Assembly: GCF_039975415.1 (NCBI RefSeq)
Contig: NZ_JBDWHD010000013.1
Length of the DNA stretch: 64,000 bases
Origin: Ascidiaceihabitans sp039975415
Lineage (GTDB): Bacteria > Pseudomonadota > Alphaproteobacteria > Rhodobacterales > Rhodobacteraceae
Direction: 5' to 3' (one strand)
This document shows, piece after piece, positions 16,574 to 25,040 of the stretch. How positions within the stretch are numbered: the first letter of the stretch is position 1; each line of letters begins with the position of its first letter. The notes under the pieces are model-generated. The model did no database searches, was not told the DNA's origin, and worked only from the letters and a program-made list of their open reading frames with translations. The translations under genes and the position numbers were made by a program.

Positions 16574-17686
16574 ATGACACCAGAACTGTTGGAAACCATC
16601 GGGCAACCGGCGTTTTTGCTGGAACCTGATCAAGACGGTTTGCCGATCTATACCGGCGTGAATGAGGCTTGGGTAAATGGTGTGAAACGCCCACGCCACC
16701 TGACCGTCGGGGAAACTGCAAAGACAGTTTTTCCGGGACGGTTTGGGAAAGTCGCGTTTGAACACCATATCTCGTGTTTGCAACATGGCGTCCCCTAGGC
16801 CTACATCTTGACGCGGCCTTTGGGGTCCGCGTTGCGCAGCGCGCAGACCTATTTACGCACACTTCGTAATGCGCAAGGTCGGATCGTTCAAATCGTAGGT
16901 GTTTCACAGGACGTTACGGCCCAGACACCTTCCGACGAAGCACAAGCCAACACCGACACCCTCACACATGAACTGGACGACTTTGTGGCGTTGGCAGCCC
17001 ATGATCTGCGGCCCCCAGATGCGCCATGTCACCATGCTTGCGGATATGTTGCGCGAAAACTTCGAAGACCTTGGAGATGGCAAGCTTGAACTGATCGCCA
17101 GTCTGGAACAGGTGGCCGGAAAAACGACCGAACTGATCACAGATTTATTGTCTCATGCACAAACGACGACAACTGTGCGGGCCCCCGAAACGTTTTCGCT
17201 CAATACCATTTGCCGAGATGTGTTTGTGATGCTTGACCCGTTCGACCACAACGATTTCCAATGCGATGAGACATGGATTTTAGCTGATCGGGCCACCCTG
17301 CTGATCGCGTTGCGCAACCTGATCGACAATGCGTTCAAACATTGTGGTCGCGACCACGTTCAGATGCGCATCCGCGCCAAGGCCAAAGACGATACGATCG
17401 AGATCATCGTGCAAGATAACGGAAAAGGGTTCAAAGACCCCGCGATGGCCTTCTTGGGCGGGTTCTTGGACGGGTTCTTGGACGGGGGCGGACTGCGTAC
17501 TGACAGCGGATATGGCTTACTCGGGATCCGCCGCATGATAGAAGCGCGGGGCGCGGTTTTATTTCTGCACCCCATGCGTTGGACGGCGTCGGCAGTATGA
17601 TCCGCTTCACCTTGCCCGGCGCCGGTGTTCCGAGCTTGCAAAACCCGAAAGTACCACAATCTGTACTGCTAGGGATGCGTCACTGA
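16574..17686 (+). pseudogene. decayed PAS-domain sensor histidine kinase
   Basis: Three reading-frame lesions break one kinase gene. A PAS-like start (MTPELLETIGQPAFLLEPDQ) ends at an in-frame TAG at 16796. The same frame continues (AYILTRPLGS, then IVQIVGVSQDVT) through the H-box FVALAAHDLR. A frameshift near 17018 follows, after which the adjacent frame gives MRHVTMLADMLRENF and the ATP-binding region (LIDNAFKHC, IVQDNGKGF, SGYGLLGIRRMIEARG). A last shift near 17560 leads into PHALDGVGSMIRFTLPGAG and the stop at 17684. Several lesions in one gene among intact neighbours point to true decay, not sequencing error. Confidence 0.8.
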
Positions 17687-17693
17687 AACCGGA

Positions 17694-19073
17694 CTACGAC
17701 ACCCGTTTTGGCGTTGCCGATTTCAAACGCCTGTACGACACGGCCCAGAACCGCAGCATCAAAAGCAACGCTGCAACCGCAAGCCCGACAACCAAGCCAG
17801 ACCAAACGCCGACACCTTCGTATCCGAAAACAAAACCCAACAGATAAGAACACGGGATGCCCACCGCCCAATAGCTGAAGGCCGCAATCACCATCGGAAC
17901 TGCCGTATCCTGAATGCCACGTAGCAACCCCAACGCAATCACCTGAATACCATCCATCATCTGGAATAGGGCAGCCATCGCCAACAGGCCAACGCCAATG
18001 GCCATGATTTCTGCGCGGGCAGGTTCGTTTTCTTGCATAAATGCATTGATAAACGGCATCGGCATGCCAACGAAAACCGCGATTGTCAGCAATGCAAACA
18101 CCAGTGACATCACCGTCACCACATGCCCGCCACGCGCCATATGTTTCCAATCCCGGCGGCCAAAGGCATTGCTGGCGCGGATTGTGGCCACATTGCTTAA
18201 ACCAAGGTGCATCATAAACGTCAGCGCGACCAGTTGCATGGCGATCCCATGCGCGGCCAAGGGGACGGTTCCCAACCACCCCATCATCAATGTAGATCCC
18301 GCGAACAGGCCCGTTTCACTCAGCGAGGTCAATCCGATCGGAAGGCCCAACTTAAAGACACGCCCAAGCATATCCCAATCAGCCCGCCACAAACGCACAA
18401 ACATCTGGTGATGCGGAAACACCCAGACCGCGTAGATTATGATCCCGATCAACGCCACAATCTGGGTCACCACCGATGCAACAGCAGCCCCCACCACGCC
18501 CATTTCAGGCGCCCCCCAATTGCCAAAAATCAACGCCCAATTGACGATTGCATTGGCAAAGGCAGAGGCAATCGTGATCACCAATACCACATTCGTTCGT
18601 TCCAGCGCAGCAAGGTAGCTTTTGATGGTCATAACCAGCAAAGCTGGCACAATGCCAAAGCCCGCAATGCGCAAGTACCGCGCTGCGTCCTCGGCGACCC
18701 CGGGATCCTGCCCCAGCAAATCCAGCACCGGGCGCGACCAGAACATCAATGGCAAAACCAAAAGCGAATACGCAACAGACAACCACAAGCCCATGCGCGT
18801 GGTCCGGCGCAATGCGACCTCATCGCCTTCGGCCTCTTGGCTGGCAACCATCGGCATCACGGCCCAAGCGAATCCAGCACCAAACAAAAACAACGTAAAG
18901 AAAAAAGTGGATCCTAAAACACCGGCAGCCAAGGCGTCGACCGAATACCACCCCAACATAACCGTATCGGTAACACCAATTGCCATCTGCGCCAGATGCC
19001 CGCCAATTAAAGGCAAGCCCAAAACTGTTACGGCCTTGACGTGGCCGGGATATGTCATTGTCTTAGTGTGCAT
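17694..19073 (-). CDS. MATE-family multidrug/Na+ exporter
   Basis: A 459-residue inner-membrane protein with about 12 hydrophobic segments arranged as two similar halves. Each half opens with a related motif (LPLIGGHLAQMAIGVTDTVMLGWYS and LPIGLTSLSETGLFAGSTLMMGWLG, in pieces), as in NorM-type exporters of cationic drugs in exchange for Na+ or H+. The start is uncertain: ATGs at 19109, 19073 and 19058 are in frame and none has a strong ribosome-binding site. The region upstream is shared with the divergent isomerase gene. Confidence 0.92.
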   Translation of the reverse strand: MHTKTMTYPGHVKAVTVLGLPLIGGHLAQMAIGVTDTVMLGWYSVDALAAGVLGSTFFFTLFLFGAGFAWAVMPMVASQEAEGDEVALRRTTRMGLWLSVAYSLLVLPLMFWSRPVLDLLGQDPGVAEDAARYLRIAGFGIVPALLVMTIKSYLAALERTNVVLVITIASAFANAIVNWALIFGNWGAPEMGVVGAAVASVVTQIVALIGIIIYAVWVFPHHQMFVRLWRADWDMLGRVFKLGLPIGLTSLSETGLFAGSTLMMGWLGTVPLAAHGIAMQLVALTFMMHLGLSNVATIRASNAFGRRDWKHMARGGHVVTVMSLVFALLTIAVFVGMPMPFINAFMQENEPARAEIMAIGVGLLAMAALFQMMDGIQVIALGLLRGIQDTAVPMVIAAFSYWAVGIPCSYLLGFVFGYEGVGVWSGLVVGLAVAALLLMLRFWAVSYRRLKSATPKRVS

Positions 19074-19151
19074 ATGCACAGGGATATCTGCGCCAAGGGC
19101 AAAGTCCATCCCAAATCGCAGCGGTCAACACAAACACCACTTGGAGGGCAC

Positions 19152-19754
19152 ATGCCAAAGCTGACATTCTGGTACGAACTGGCATCAACATACTCTTACC
19201 TTTCGGCCATGCGCATCGAAACTCTGGCTGACGAGTTTGACGTGACAGTGACATGGCGCCCCTTTTTGCTGGGGCCGATTTTCGGGGCGCAAGGCTGGAC
19301 AACATCACCATTCAACCTGTTTCCAGCCAAGGGCGCGAACATGTGGCGCGACATGGAACGACAGGCGATCAAAAATGGGTTGCCAGACATCAAGCACCCC
19401 GATCCGTTTCCACAAAACACCATGCTGGGGGCCCGCCTTGCCACTTTGGGGGCCAACGAACTTTGGGGCCCCGCCTTCACAAAAGCGATGTATTCTCGCC
19501 AGTTTGCCCAAGGCTTCAGCATTGCGACACCCGAAGATGTGACACCGGTTTTGCAAACATTGAACCTTGATGCCGAGGCTTTGATCACACAGGCGCAAAC
19601 GGACCAGACCGTCAAAGACACGCTACGTGCAACAACGCAATCCGCACAAGAATTGGGCCTATATGGCTCCCCAAGCTTCACAACCGAAGACGGTGAACTG
19701 TTCTGGGGCAACGACCGATTGGAGGACGCTTTGGCATGGGCTAAAGCCCTTTAA
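19152..19754 (+). CDS. DsbA-fold isomerase (2-hydroxychromene-2-carboxylate isomerase type)
   Basis: A 200-residue thioredoxin-fold protein of the DsbA/HCCA-isomerase/kappa-GST group. FWYELASTYSYLSAMRIE is the family start, with Ser replacing the CxxC cysteines of true DsbA. RPFLLGPIF and the cis-Pro loop GLYGSPSF follow. Members are glutathione-dependent isomerases in naphthalene-type degradation, but many are unassigned. GGAGG lies six bases before the ATG at 19152. Its last 14 bases overlap the tail of the convergent membrane hydrolase gene. Confidence 0.88.
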   Translation: MPKLTFWYELASTYSYLSAMRIETLADEFDVTVTWRPFLLGPIFGAQGWTTSPFNLFPAKGANMWRDMERQAIKNGLPDIKHPDPFPQNTMLGARLATLGANELWGPAFTKAMYSRQFAQGFSIATPEDVTPVLQTLNLDAEALITQAQTDQTVKDTLRATTQSAQELGLYGSPSFTTEDGELFWGNDRLEDALAWAKAL

Positions 19755-21708
19755 ATACCCCACGCTGTTCAAAAACGTCCCAGACATTGCGATCCACCCA
19801 GTAGCCCGTGTGCCCCTTGGGGCGCACGCGGGTGTTGGTGGCGGCGGTGCCATGGCCTTGCACTGTGGTGCCCACAAAGTCATCTGCACGGTAAATATTG
19901 TGCCAGTGCTTTAACCATTTTGGCCGCGGACCGTGGAACTGGTAATCTTCATAGAAATATTGCCCGTAGATGTGGCTAAGCGGCGATCCCATCGTGATCA
20001 ACGTGGTCTGCGGCAAGTCCAGATGAGACATCGCTTGAAGACCGCGCCGCGCCACAACGGTGCCTTGCGAATGAGACACAACTGTGATGCGGGCCACCTC
20101 TGGGCCTTCTTGATCAAGCAATTTCTCAACCGTGTTGGTAAAACGACGTTCAATCCGGTCGCGGTAGACATACCGGCTGGGATTGCCGGGATCGGTCGGG
20201 TTCGCCCATTCGGAGCGCGTCACGTAGATAATCACATCCCGCGCCACGCCCAGAACCATGGCCACCACATTTGAAAAATTGACGATCAAAAGCCCCAAAA
20301 GCGCGACAACCGCGATTGCACCGTGCCCATAAGCCTTCAAGCCTGTGTCGACAATACAAGAGACACGCAGACCAAAGTGCACAAGCGTTTCACAGTCAAA
20401 CGGGACCGATTGATGCCGCAAATGCTGAGACACAAAAGGCAAAACGAACTCTGCCACCGCATAAAAGACCCCGAAGGCCAATATCAAAATGCCCGAAAAC
20501 AATCCCATATTCAGGCTCGGATTCAAAATCAGCCGCCCGTACCATCGGTCCTGCTGAGACGGGGCGTCCGGGTCCATCGCCAATACATGTTTAAACTGGC
20601 TACGGCGCACAACCACAATGACCGCCACAAACCCCAACACCAACATCGCCAATACCGAATAGACTAAAGTTTGCGTTAAATCCGCAAAATGCACATCCAA
20701 AAACCGGATCAATGCGGCCTTTTCCACAATGTTCTCGGATCGCGCTATCGACGTCGCCACCTGCTTGAACACCCACCAGAACCCCACGGAAAACGTCATC
20801 CACAGCAGCAGCATGGCCGCACAAATCGCAAGGTAGATGGACCGCTTCTGCCCGAAGTCCCGTAAAGCACCCCGAACAGATACGACAACAAGCGCGATCA
20901 AAAGCCCGACTGCAAACACCCAAACCGACTTCAGGAACAAAGTCACGCTGCTGACGTAGCAACTTAGCGCGGGCATATCCCCCAACAAACTGATCAACGG
21001 ATCAGCGCATCCCGACCCCCCCGCAAAAAGGCCTTCGATCCAGTCAGGAGCCACCAGAAAAACCGTACCAAACAGGGCCGTAAACACAGCAAACCATCCA
21101 AAGGACCGCGCAAAACTACGGGCCAGAAAGCTTTCGGAATGGGCCGCAATCACGCGCCCCAGAATGGCCAACCCCACGCCCAATGAGGCCAGATAAGCAG
21201 GCCCACGCCACGGCGCGACATTCAGATCATACACCATAGGATCAACCGCCAAAGCTGCGGCACAAATGAACAAAAACAAGTTTATCGGCGCAATGACCGC
21301 ATAAAACACCCAAACAAACCAAGGCACCATCCAACGCACAGCTGCGCCGCGCGGAATGCCATTGTTTTCCACATTTTCCAACGCGAGGTACCCCAAACCA
21401 AGGACAAGGCGCATCAAATCCAACAGCGTCGCCAGAACGCCCGACGGGGCACGCGACAGATCCGCCCAATGGGCTTCTGCAAACACCAGTTCGGTATCGT
21501 CGTTCTGTTGGATGCGGCGCATATGGCAGGGGTACAAATCAAGTTGCCCGTCATCTTCATGTTCTTTGTCTGCCAACATAACTGTTGTGTTGGTCACCGG
21601 ACCATGCAGGTCCATCTGCTCACGCGCTGCTCCTGTTAGCGCATCCACTGTCGCACCAGGCACCTGTTCACCAATGCCATGCACGCTTAAAACCAAATGC
21701 TTGCGCAC
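19741..21708 (-). CDS. polytopic membrane protein with split alpha/beta-hydrolase fold
   Basis: A 655-residue protein in which an alpha/beta-hydrolase core seems to be divided around a membrane domain. The N-terminus has the first strand and oxyanion region LVLSVHGIGEQVPG (5-18). About eight or more hydrophobic segments follow (about 120-480). The C-terminal part has the nucleophile elbow ITVVSHSQGTVVARRG (S-H-S-Q-G in place of GxSxG), then TLITMGSPLSHIYG and a late His/Asp-rich tail (KGHTGYWVDRNVWD). That suggests a serine esterase or lipase acting at the inner membrane. The substrate is unknown. No family name is given with confidence. Confidence 0.75.
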   Translation of the reverse strand: MRKHLVLSVHGIGEQVPGATVDALTGAAREQMDLHGPVTNTTVMLADKEHEDDGQLDLYPCHMRRIQQNDDTELVFAEAHWADLSRAPSGVLATLLDLMRLVLGLGYLALENVENNGIPRGAAVRWMVPWFVWVFYAVIAPINLFLFICAAALAVDPMVYDLNVAPWRGPAYLASLGVGLAILGRVIAAHSESFLARSFARSFGWFAVFTALFGTVFLVAPDWIEGLFAGGSGCADPLISLLGDMPALSCYVSSVTLFLKSVWVFAVGLLIALVVVSVRGALRDFGQKRSIYLAICAAMLLLWMTFSVGFWWVFKQVATSIARSENIVEKAALIRFLDVHFADLTQTLVYSVLAMLVLGFVAVIVVVRRSQFKHVLAMDPDAPSQQDRWYGRLILNPSLNMGLFSGILILAFGVFYAVAEFVLPFVSQHLRHQSVPFDCETLVHFGLRVSCIVDTGLKAYGHGAIAVVALLGLLIVNFSNVVAMVLGVARDVIIYVTRSEWANPTDPGNPSRYVYRDRIERRFTNTVEKLLDQEGPEVARITVVSHSQGTVVARRGLQAMSHLDLPQTTLITMGSPLSHIYGQYFYEDYQFHGPRPKWLKHWHNIYRADDFVGTTVQGHGTAATNTRVRPKGHTGYWVDRNVWDVFEQRGVFKGL

Positions 21709-21982
21709 GGGGTCGCTCCAATCACTTTAATCAAATGCCACATCTCTAGCATAGATTGCGTGGCCCGCAGCAAAAATTGCAGCGGCTACCGACGCTGGGC
21801 CTACAGGCGCAAAACCTGTGATGTCCGTGTCGTGACCCTAGGAAACGCAAGGTCACTGCTTGAATTAAAACCGCCACATGTCACACTCAGACCTGTAACC
21901 TTGTGTTTTGTTGCTATTTGCCCCCTCGCACGCAACAGGGGCCTAACGGGCGCCCTGCCCCTGCATACCGGAGAAACAATTA

Positions 21983-23281
21983 ATGAAAACTGCCATTTCA
22001 CTTGCCGTCGGAACCTGCATGTCACTTGCCACCTTTACCGCCACAACCGCCAACGCCAACCCAATCGACGTAGTGCGCCCAGACGCACCGGAACTTGCCG
22101 CATATGGCGCACGTGTGATCGGCGTACAAACGCTTGAGTTTGTGAACCCGGGCCAAATCGACATTGTAAACACCACAGAAGACAACGCCCCGACCTACGA
22201 CCGCGCCCTGACCGTAGAGGTATGGTATCCAGCCGCAGCAGGCACCGAAGCCGGTGGAAGCTACACCGCGATCCTGCGCGACGGGAAAACGGAAGTGCCA
22301 CTGACGGGCCAAGCTGCCCGTGACGCGGCCCCGGCCAGCGGCGAAACCTATCCGCTGATCATCATTTCGCACGGCTACCCCGGAAACCGCTACCTGATGA
22401 GCCACCTTGGCGAAAACCTTGCGTCCAAAGGCTATGTGGTGGCCTCGATTGATCACGCAGACAGCACCTACTCCGATCAAGCGGCCTTCGGATCAACGCT
22501 TTTGAACCGTCCCCTGGACCAACGCTTTGTCATAGACCAGATGGAAGCATTGGACGGCCCATTGGGCGCCATCACCGACGCATCAACCACGGGTGTCATC
22601 GGTTATTCGATGGGCGGTTACGGCGCATTGATTTATGGCGGCGCAGGTGTAACACAAGCCTCAACGGAATATGTATGGGGCACGCCAAACGGGCTGCTGG
22701 AACGGCACCTTGCCGGTTCCGAGACCCACGAAGCATTGGTGGACGACCGCGTCAAAGCCATGATCGCCATCGGGCCATGGGGCAAAAATGCGGGCTTTTG
22801 GGATGCACAAGGCATGTCTGGTTTCCGCAAGCCGTTGTTGTTGGTTGCAGGGGGTGTTGATGACGTGTCGGTCTATGCTGCCATGCGCACAATTTTTGAG
22901 GAAGCGACAGGCACCGACCGCCATTTGCTGACATTCGAACACGCAAACCACAACGCAGCCGCCCCGATGCCCGCACCAGCCGCAGCCTATGCTCTGGCTG
23001 CCGAAGGCGACAGCGGACCGTATGAACACTATGCCGATGCCGTGTGGGACAACACGCGGATGAACAACATCACGCAACACTTTGCCACAGCCTTTATGGA
23101 TATGCACATCAAAAGGGACACCGAAAAAGCGGCCTATTTCGATTTGGTGACCAAAGCAGGCGACGGAGTTGTGGCTGTTGATGATGCAGGAAAAGAAACG
23201 GCAGATCATAGCTATTGGAAAGGGTTTGCGCCGCGCACTGCGGCTGGCCTGACCTTTGAAAGCAAAGCAAAGGGCGAATAA
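21983..23281 (+). CDS. secreted alpha/beta hydrolase (PAF-acetylhydrolase / dienelactone-hydrolase-like)
   Basis: A 432-residue protein with signal peptide MKTAISLAVGTCMSLATF ending near NANA, so it is periplasmic or extracellular. Core motifs are LTVEVWYPA (typical of PAF-acetylhydrolase-like enzymes), PLIIISHGYPGNRY (oxyanion), nucleophile GYSMGGYG and a C-terminal FEHANHNAA with the catalytic His. A long insertion follows the nucleophile strand. The next gene, another hydrolase, begins one base after its stop. Substrate unknown; esters or phospholipids are likely. Confidence 0.85.
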   Translation: MKTAISLAVGTCMSLATFTATTANANPIDVVRPDAPELAAYGARVIGVQTLEFVNPGQIDIVNTTEDNAPTYDRALTVEVWYPAAAGTEAGGSYTAILRDGKTEVPLTGQAARDAAPASGETYPLIIISHGYPGNRYLMSHLGENLASKGYVVASIDHADSTYSDQAAFGSTLLNRPLDQRFVIDQMEALDGPLGAITDASTTGVIGYSMGGYGALIYGGAGVTQASTEYVWGTPNGLLERHLAGSETHEALVDDRVKAMIAIGPWGKNAGFWDAQGMSGFRKPLLLVAGGVDDVSVYAAMRTIFEEATGTDRHLLTFEHANHNAAAPMPAPAAAYALAAEGDSGPYEHYADAVWDNTRMNNITQHFATAFMDMHIKRDTEKAAYFDLVTKAGDGVVAVDDAGKETADHSYWKGFAPRTAAGLTFESKAKGE

Positions 23282-23282
23282 T

Positions 23283-24191
23283 ATGAAAGGCACCAGCCAT
23301 TTCGTGCAACTCAATGGGGAAGAATTCCATGTGCAAACATGGGGGCAAGCCCACCTGCCGAAATTGCTCATGCTGCATGGCTTTCCGGAATATTCGGGAG
23401 GCTACGCCGACCTCGCGCCCAAATTGGCAGGGATGTACCATTGTATTGTCCCGGACCAACGCGGGTACGGGCAAAGCTGGGCTCCGGCAGAGGTCGGGGC
23501 CTATACCACATCGAAATTGGTCGGGGACATGGTGGCGCTGATCGAAAGCGATGTGATCGGCCACGGCCCGATTGCGGTGATGGGGCACGACTGGGGGGCC
23601 GCTGTGGCCTATGGGTTGGCTATGTTCCGACCGGATCTGGTGCAACGGTTGATCATTGCAAATGGGGTGCACCCCGTTCCCTTTCAAACGGCGATGGCTG
23701 CCGGCGGCGCACAATCCGAAGCGTCCCAATACATCAATTTCCTGCGCTCTGACCAAGCCGAAGAGGTATTGGGGGCAGATGATTGCGCGAAACTTTTGTC
23801 TTTGTTTTCTGCAAATATGGATATGGGCTGGCTGCAAGGCGACACCCGGGCCGCATACCTGACGGAATGGCAACGACCCGGACGTTTACGCGGAATGATC
23901 AACTGGTACAAAGCCTCTCCATTAAAGGTCGCAAATCCCGGGCAACCTCTGGAAAACCTGCCTCAGTTGCCGCGTGAGAAACTGATGGTGCACTGCCCAC
24001 ATTTGCTGATCTGGGGCGAAAACGACACAGCACTGTTGCCAGAAACAACACAAGGGTTGGAAGAGTTTGCACCGCAATTGACGCGCACAATCATCGCAAA
24101 TGCGGACCATTGGGTTTTGCATCAAAATCCCGAGGCCGTGGCTGATGCAATTTTGGATTGGGTGATTGGGCCTGAAACGTACATTCCCTGA
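23283..24191 (+). CDS. alpha/beta hydrolase of the epoxide hydrolase / haloacetate dehalogenase type
   Basis: A 302-residue cytoplasmic protein. HGFPEYSGGY gives the oxyanion HGxP, GHDWGAAVAYG places Asp (not Ser) as nucleophile, WGENDTALLPE provides the acid, and NADHWVLHQNP the His. An Asp nucleophile is the mark of epoxide hydrolases and haloalkane/fluoroacetate dehalogenases, which form an alkyl-enzyme intermediate. The start at 23283 has AAGGGCG upstream and sits right after the preceding hydrolase, so the two are co-transcribed. Confidence 0.9.
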   Translation: MKGTSHFVQLNGEEFHVQTWGQAHLPKLLMLHGFPEYSGGYADLAPKLAGMYHCIVPDQRGYGQSWAPAEVGAYTTSKLVGDMVALIESDVIGHGPIAVMGHDWGAAVAYGLAMFRPDLVQRLIIANGVHPVPFQTAMAAGGAQSEASQYINFLRSDQAEEVLGADDCAKLLSLFSANMDMGWLQGDTRAAYLTEWQRPGRLRGMINWYKASPLKVANPGQPLENLPQLPREKLMVHCPHLLIWGENDTALLPETTQGLEEFAPQLTRTIIANADHWVLHQNPEAVADAILDWVIGPETYIP

Positions 24192-24208
24192 ACCCGATCT
24201 TCTTTTCG

Positions 24209-24256
24209 CTTAAAATATCCCGGGGGAGTCCGAATGGACGGGGGCAGCGCCCCCCG
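24209..24256. repeat. REP-like double-hairpin intergenic element
   Basis: AAAATATCCCGGGGG is followed by two small dyads: GTCC-GAAT-GGAC (24228-24239) and GGGGGC-AGC-GCCCCC (24240-24254). I remember similar AAATATCCCGGGGG elements as frequent intergenic repeats in Rhodobacterales genomes. Only one copy is in this window, so the repeat nature is from memory. It may also slow or end transcription of the hydrolase pair. Confidence 0.55.
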
Positions 24257-24344
24257 ACGCTAGACACGCAACAAAGCTTGACGCAAGCCCAAAACACCTC
24301 CTGAATAGCGGCATTATTGCAAGACCTTTACAAAGGACCTCACA

Positions 24345-24998
24345 ATGCACCGCTATAAAATTTCCGACGCCGTGAATTTGGCAGAAGCATCATATTCTGG
24401 CAAACGACACACAAGCCTGACGACAAAAATTAAACGCAGCTTGGACAAAGACGACGTACAAGCGCATCTGATGACCAATGGGATTTTACTTATTCCAGGG
24501 TCAAATTCCCTAATGGATTACCTGCGTTTCAATCTGCGGATCATGAACATTGGTGGCAAACGCTACCGGATGAGCGACGAAACAACGCAAAAAGGTGCCA
24601 GCGGAACAGTCTGGCACCAAGGGTTTCTGGCACATGCCAAAGTCATTTACGACTGGATCGAACACCATGACGAAAAGCCGATTTACATCATCGGTCATTC
24701 GCTTGGCGCAGCGGCCACGCAGATCCTGTCCAAAAGCTGGGCGGTGCCGGGCATCGGCTTTGCAGCGCCGCGCACCCGACGCAGCCGGGGACGGATCAAA
24801 AACGATGGCTTTTGTTTGTGCATCAACCGCAACGACGACACCGTGTGTGATCTGCCCACAAGCTTCAAGCATATGGGCAAAGTACACCGCTGCGCCCCCA
24901 AATCGTCAGTGTTCGGGCCAGATCACGCAATGAAACACTACCGCACAGCGGTTGCAGACCAACAGGGCGACAATACGCTGCCAGTTCAATGGCCCTAA
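24345..24998 (+). CDS. lipase-class-3-like alpha/beta hydrolase
   Basis: A 217-residue protein with the nucleophile motif IYIIGHSLGAAATQIL (GHSLG, typical of class 3 lipases), preceded by GTVWHQGFLAHAKVIYDWI, the usual helix before the elbow. FAAPRTRR and NRNDDTVCDLP place the catalytic Asp, and a His near the end (GPDHAMKHY) completes the triad. There is no signal peptide. The protein is shorter than fungal class 3 lipases, and the true substrate is unknown. ATG at 24345 follows AAAGGA. Confidence 0.85.
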   Translation: MHRYKISDAVNLAEASYSGKRHTSLTTKIKRSLDKDDVQAHLMTNGILLIPGSNSLMDYLRFNLRIMNIGGKRYRMSDETTQKGASGTVWHQGFLAHAKVIYDWIEHHDEKPIYIIGHSLGAAATQILSKSWAVPGIGFAAPRTRRSRGRIKNDGFCLCINRNDDTVCDLPTSFKHMGKVHRCAPKSSVFGPDHAMKHYRTAVADQQGDNTLPVQWP

Positions 24999-25040
24999 AC
25001 TGGCCATTTTCGGCAGTTGTTGGTGCCCGCTTCGTCCGGA

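Noticed and set aside
18207..18917. 236-residue open frame antisense to the MATE gene
   Set aside because: It is rich in His/Gln/Arg/Pro, typical of a complement of hydrophobic codons, and not a real protein.
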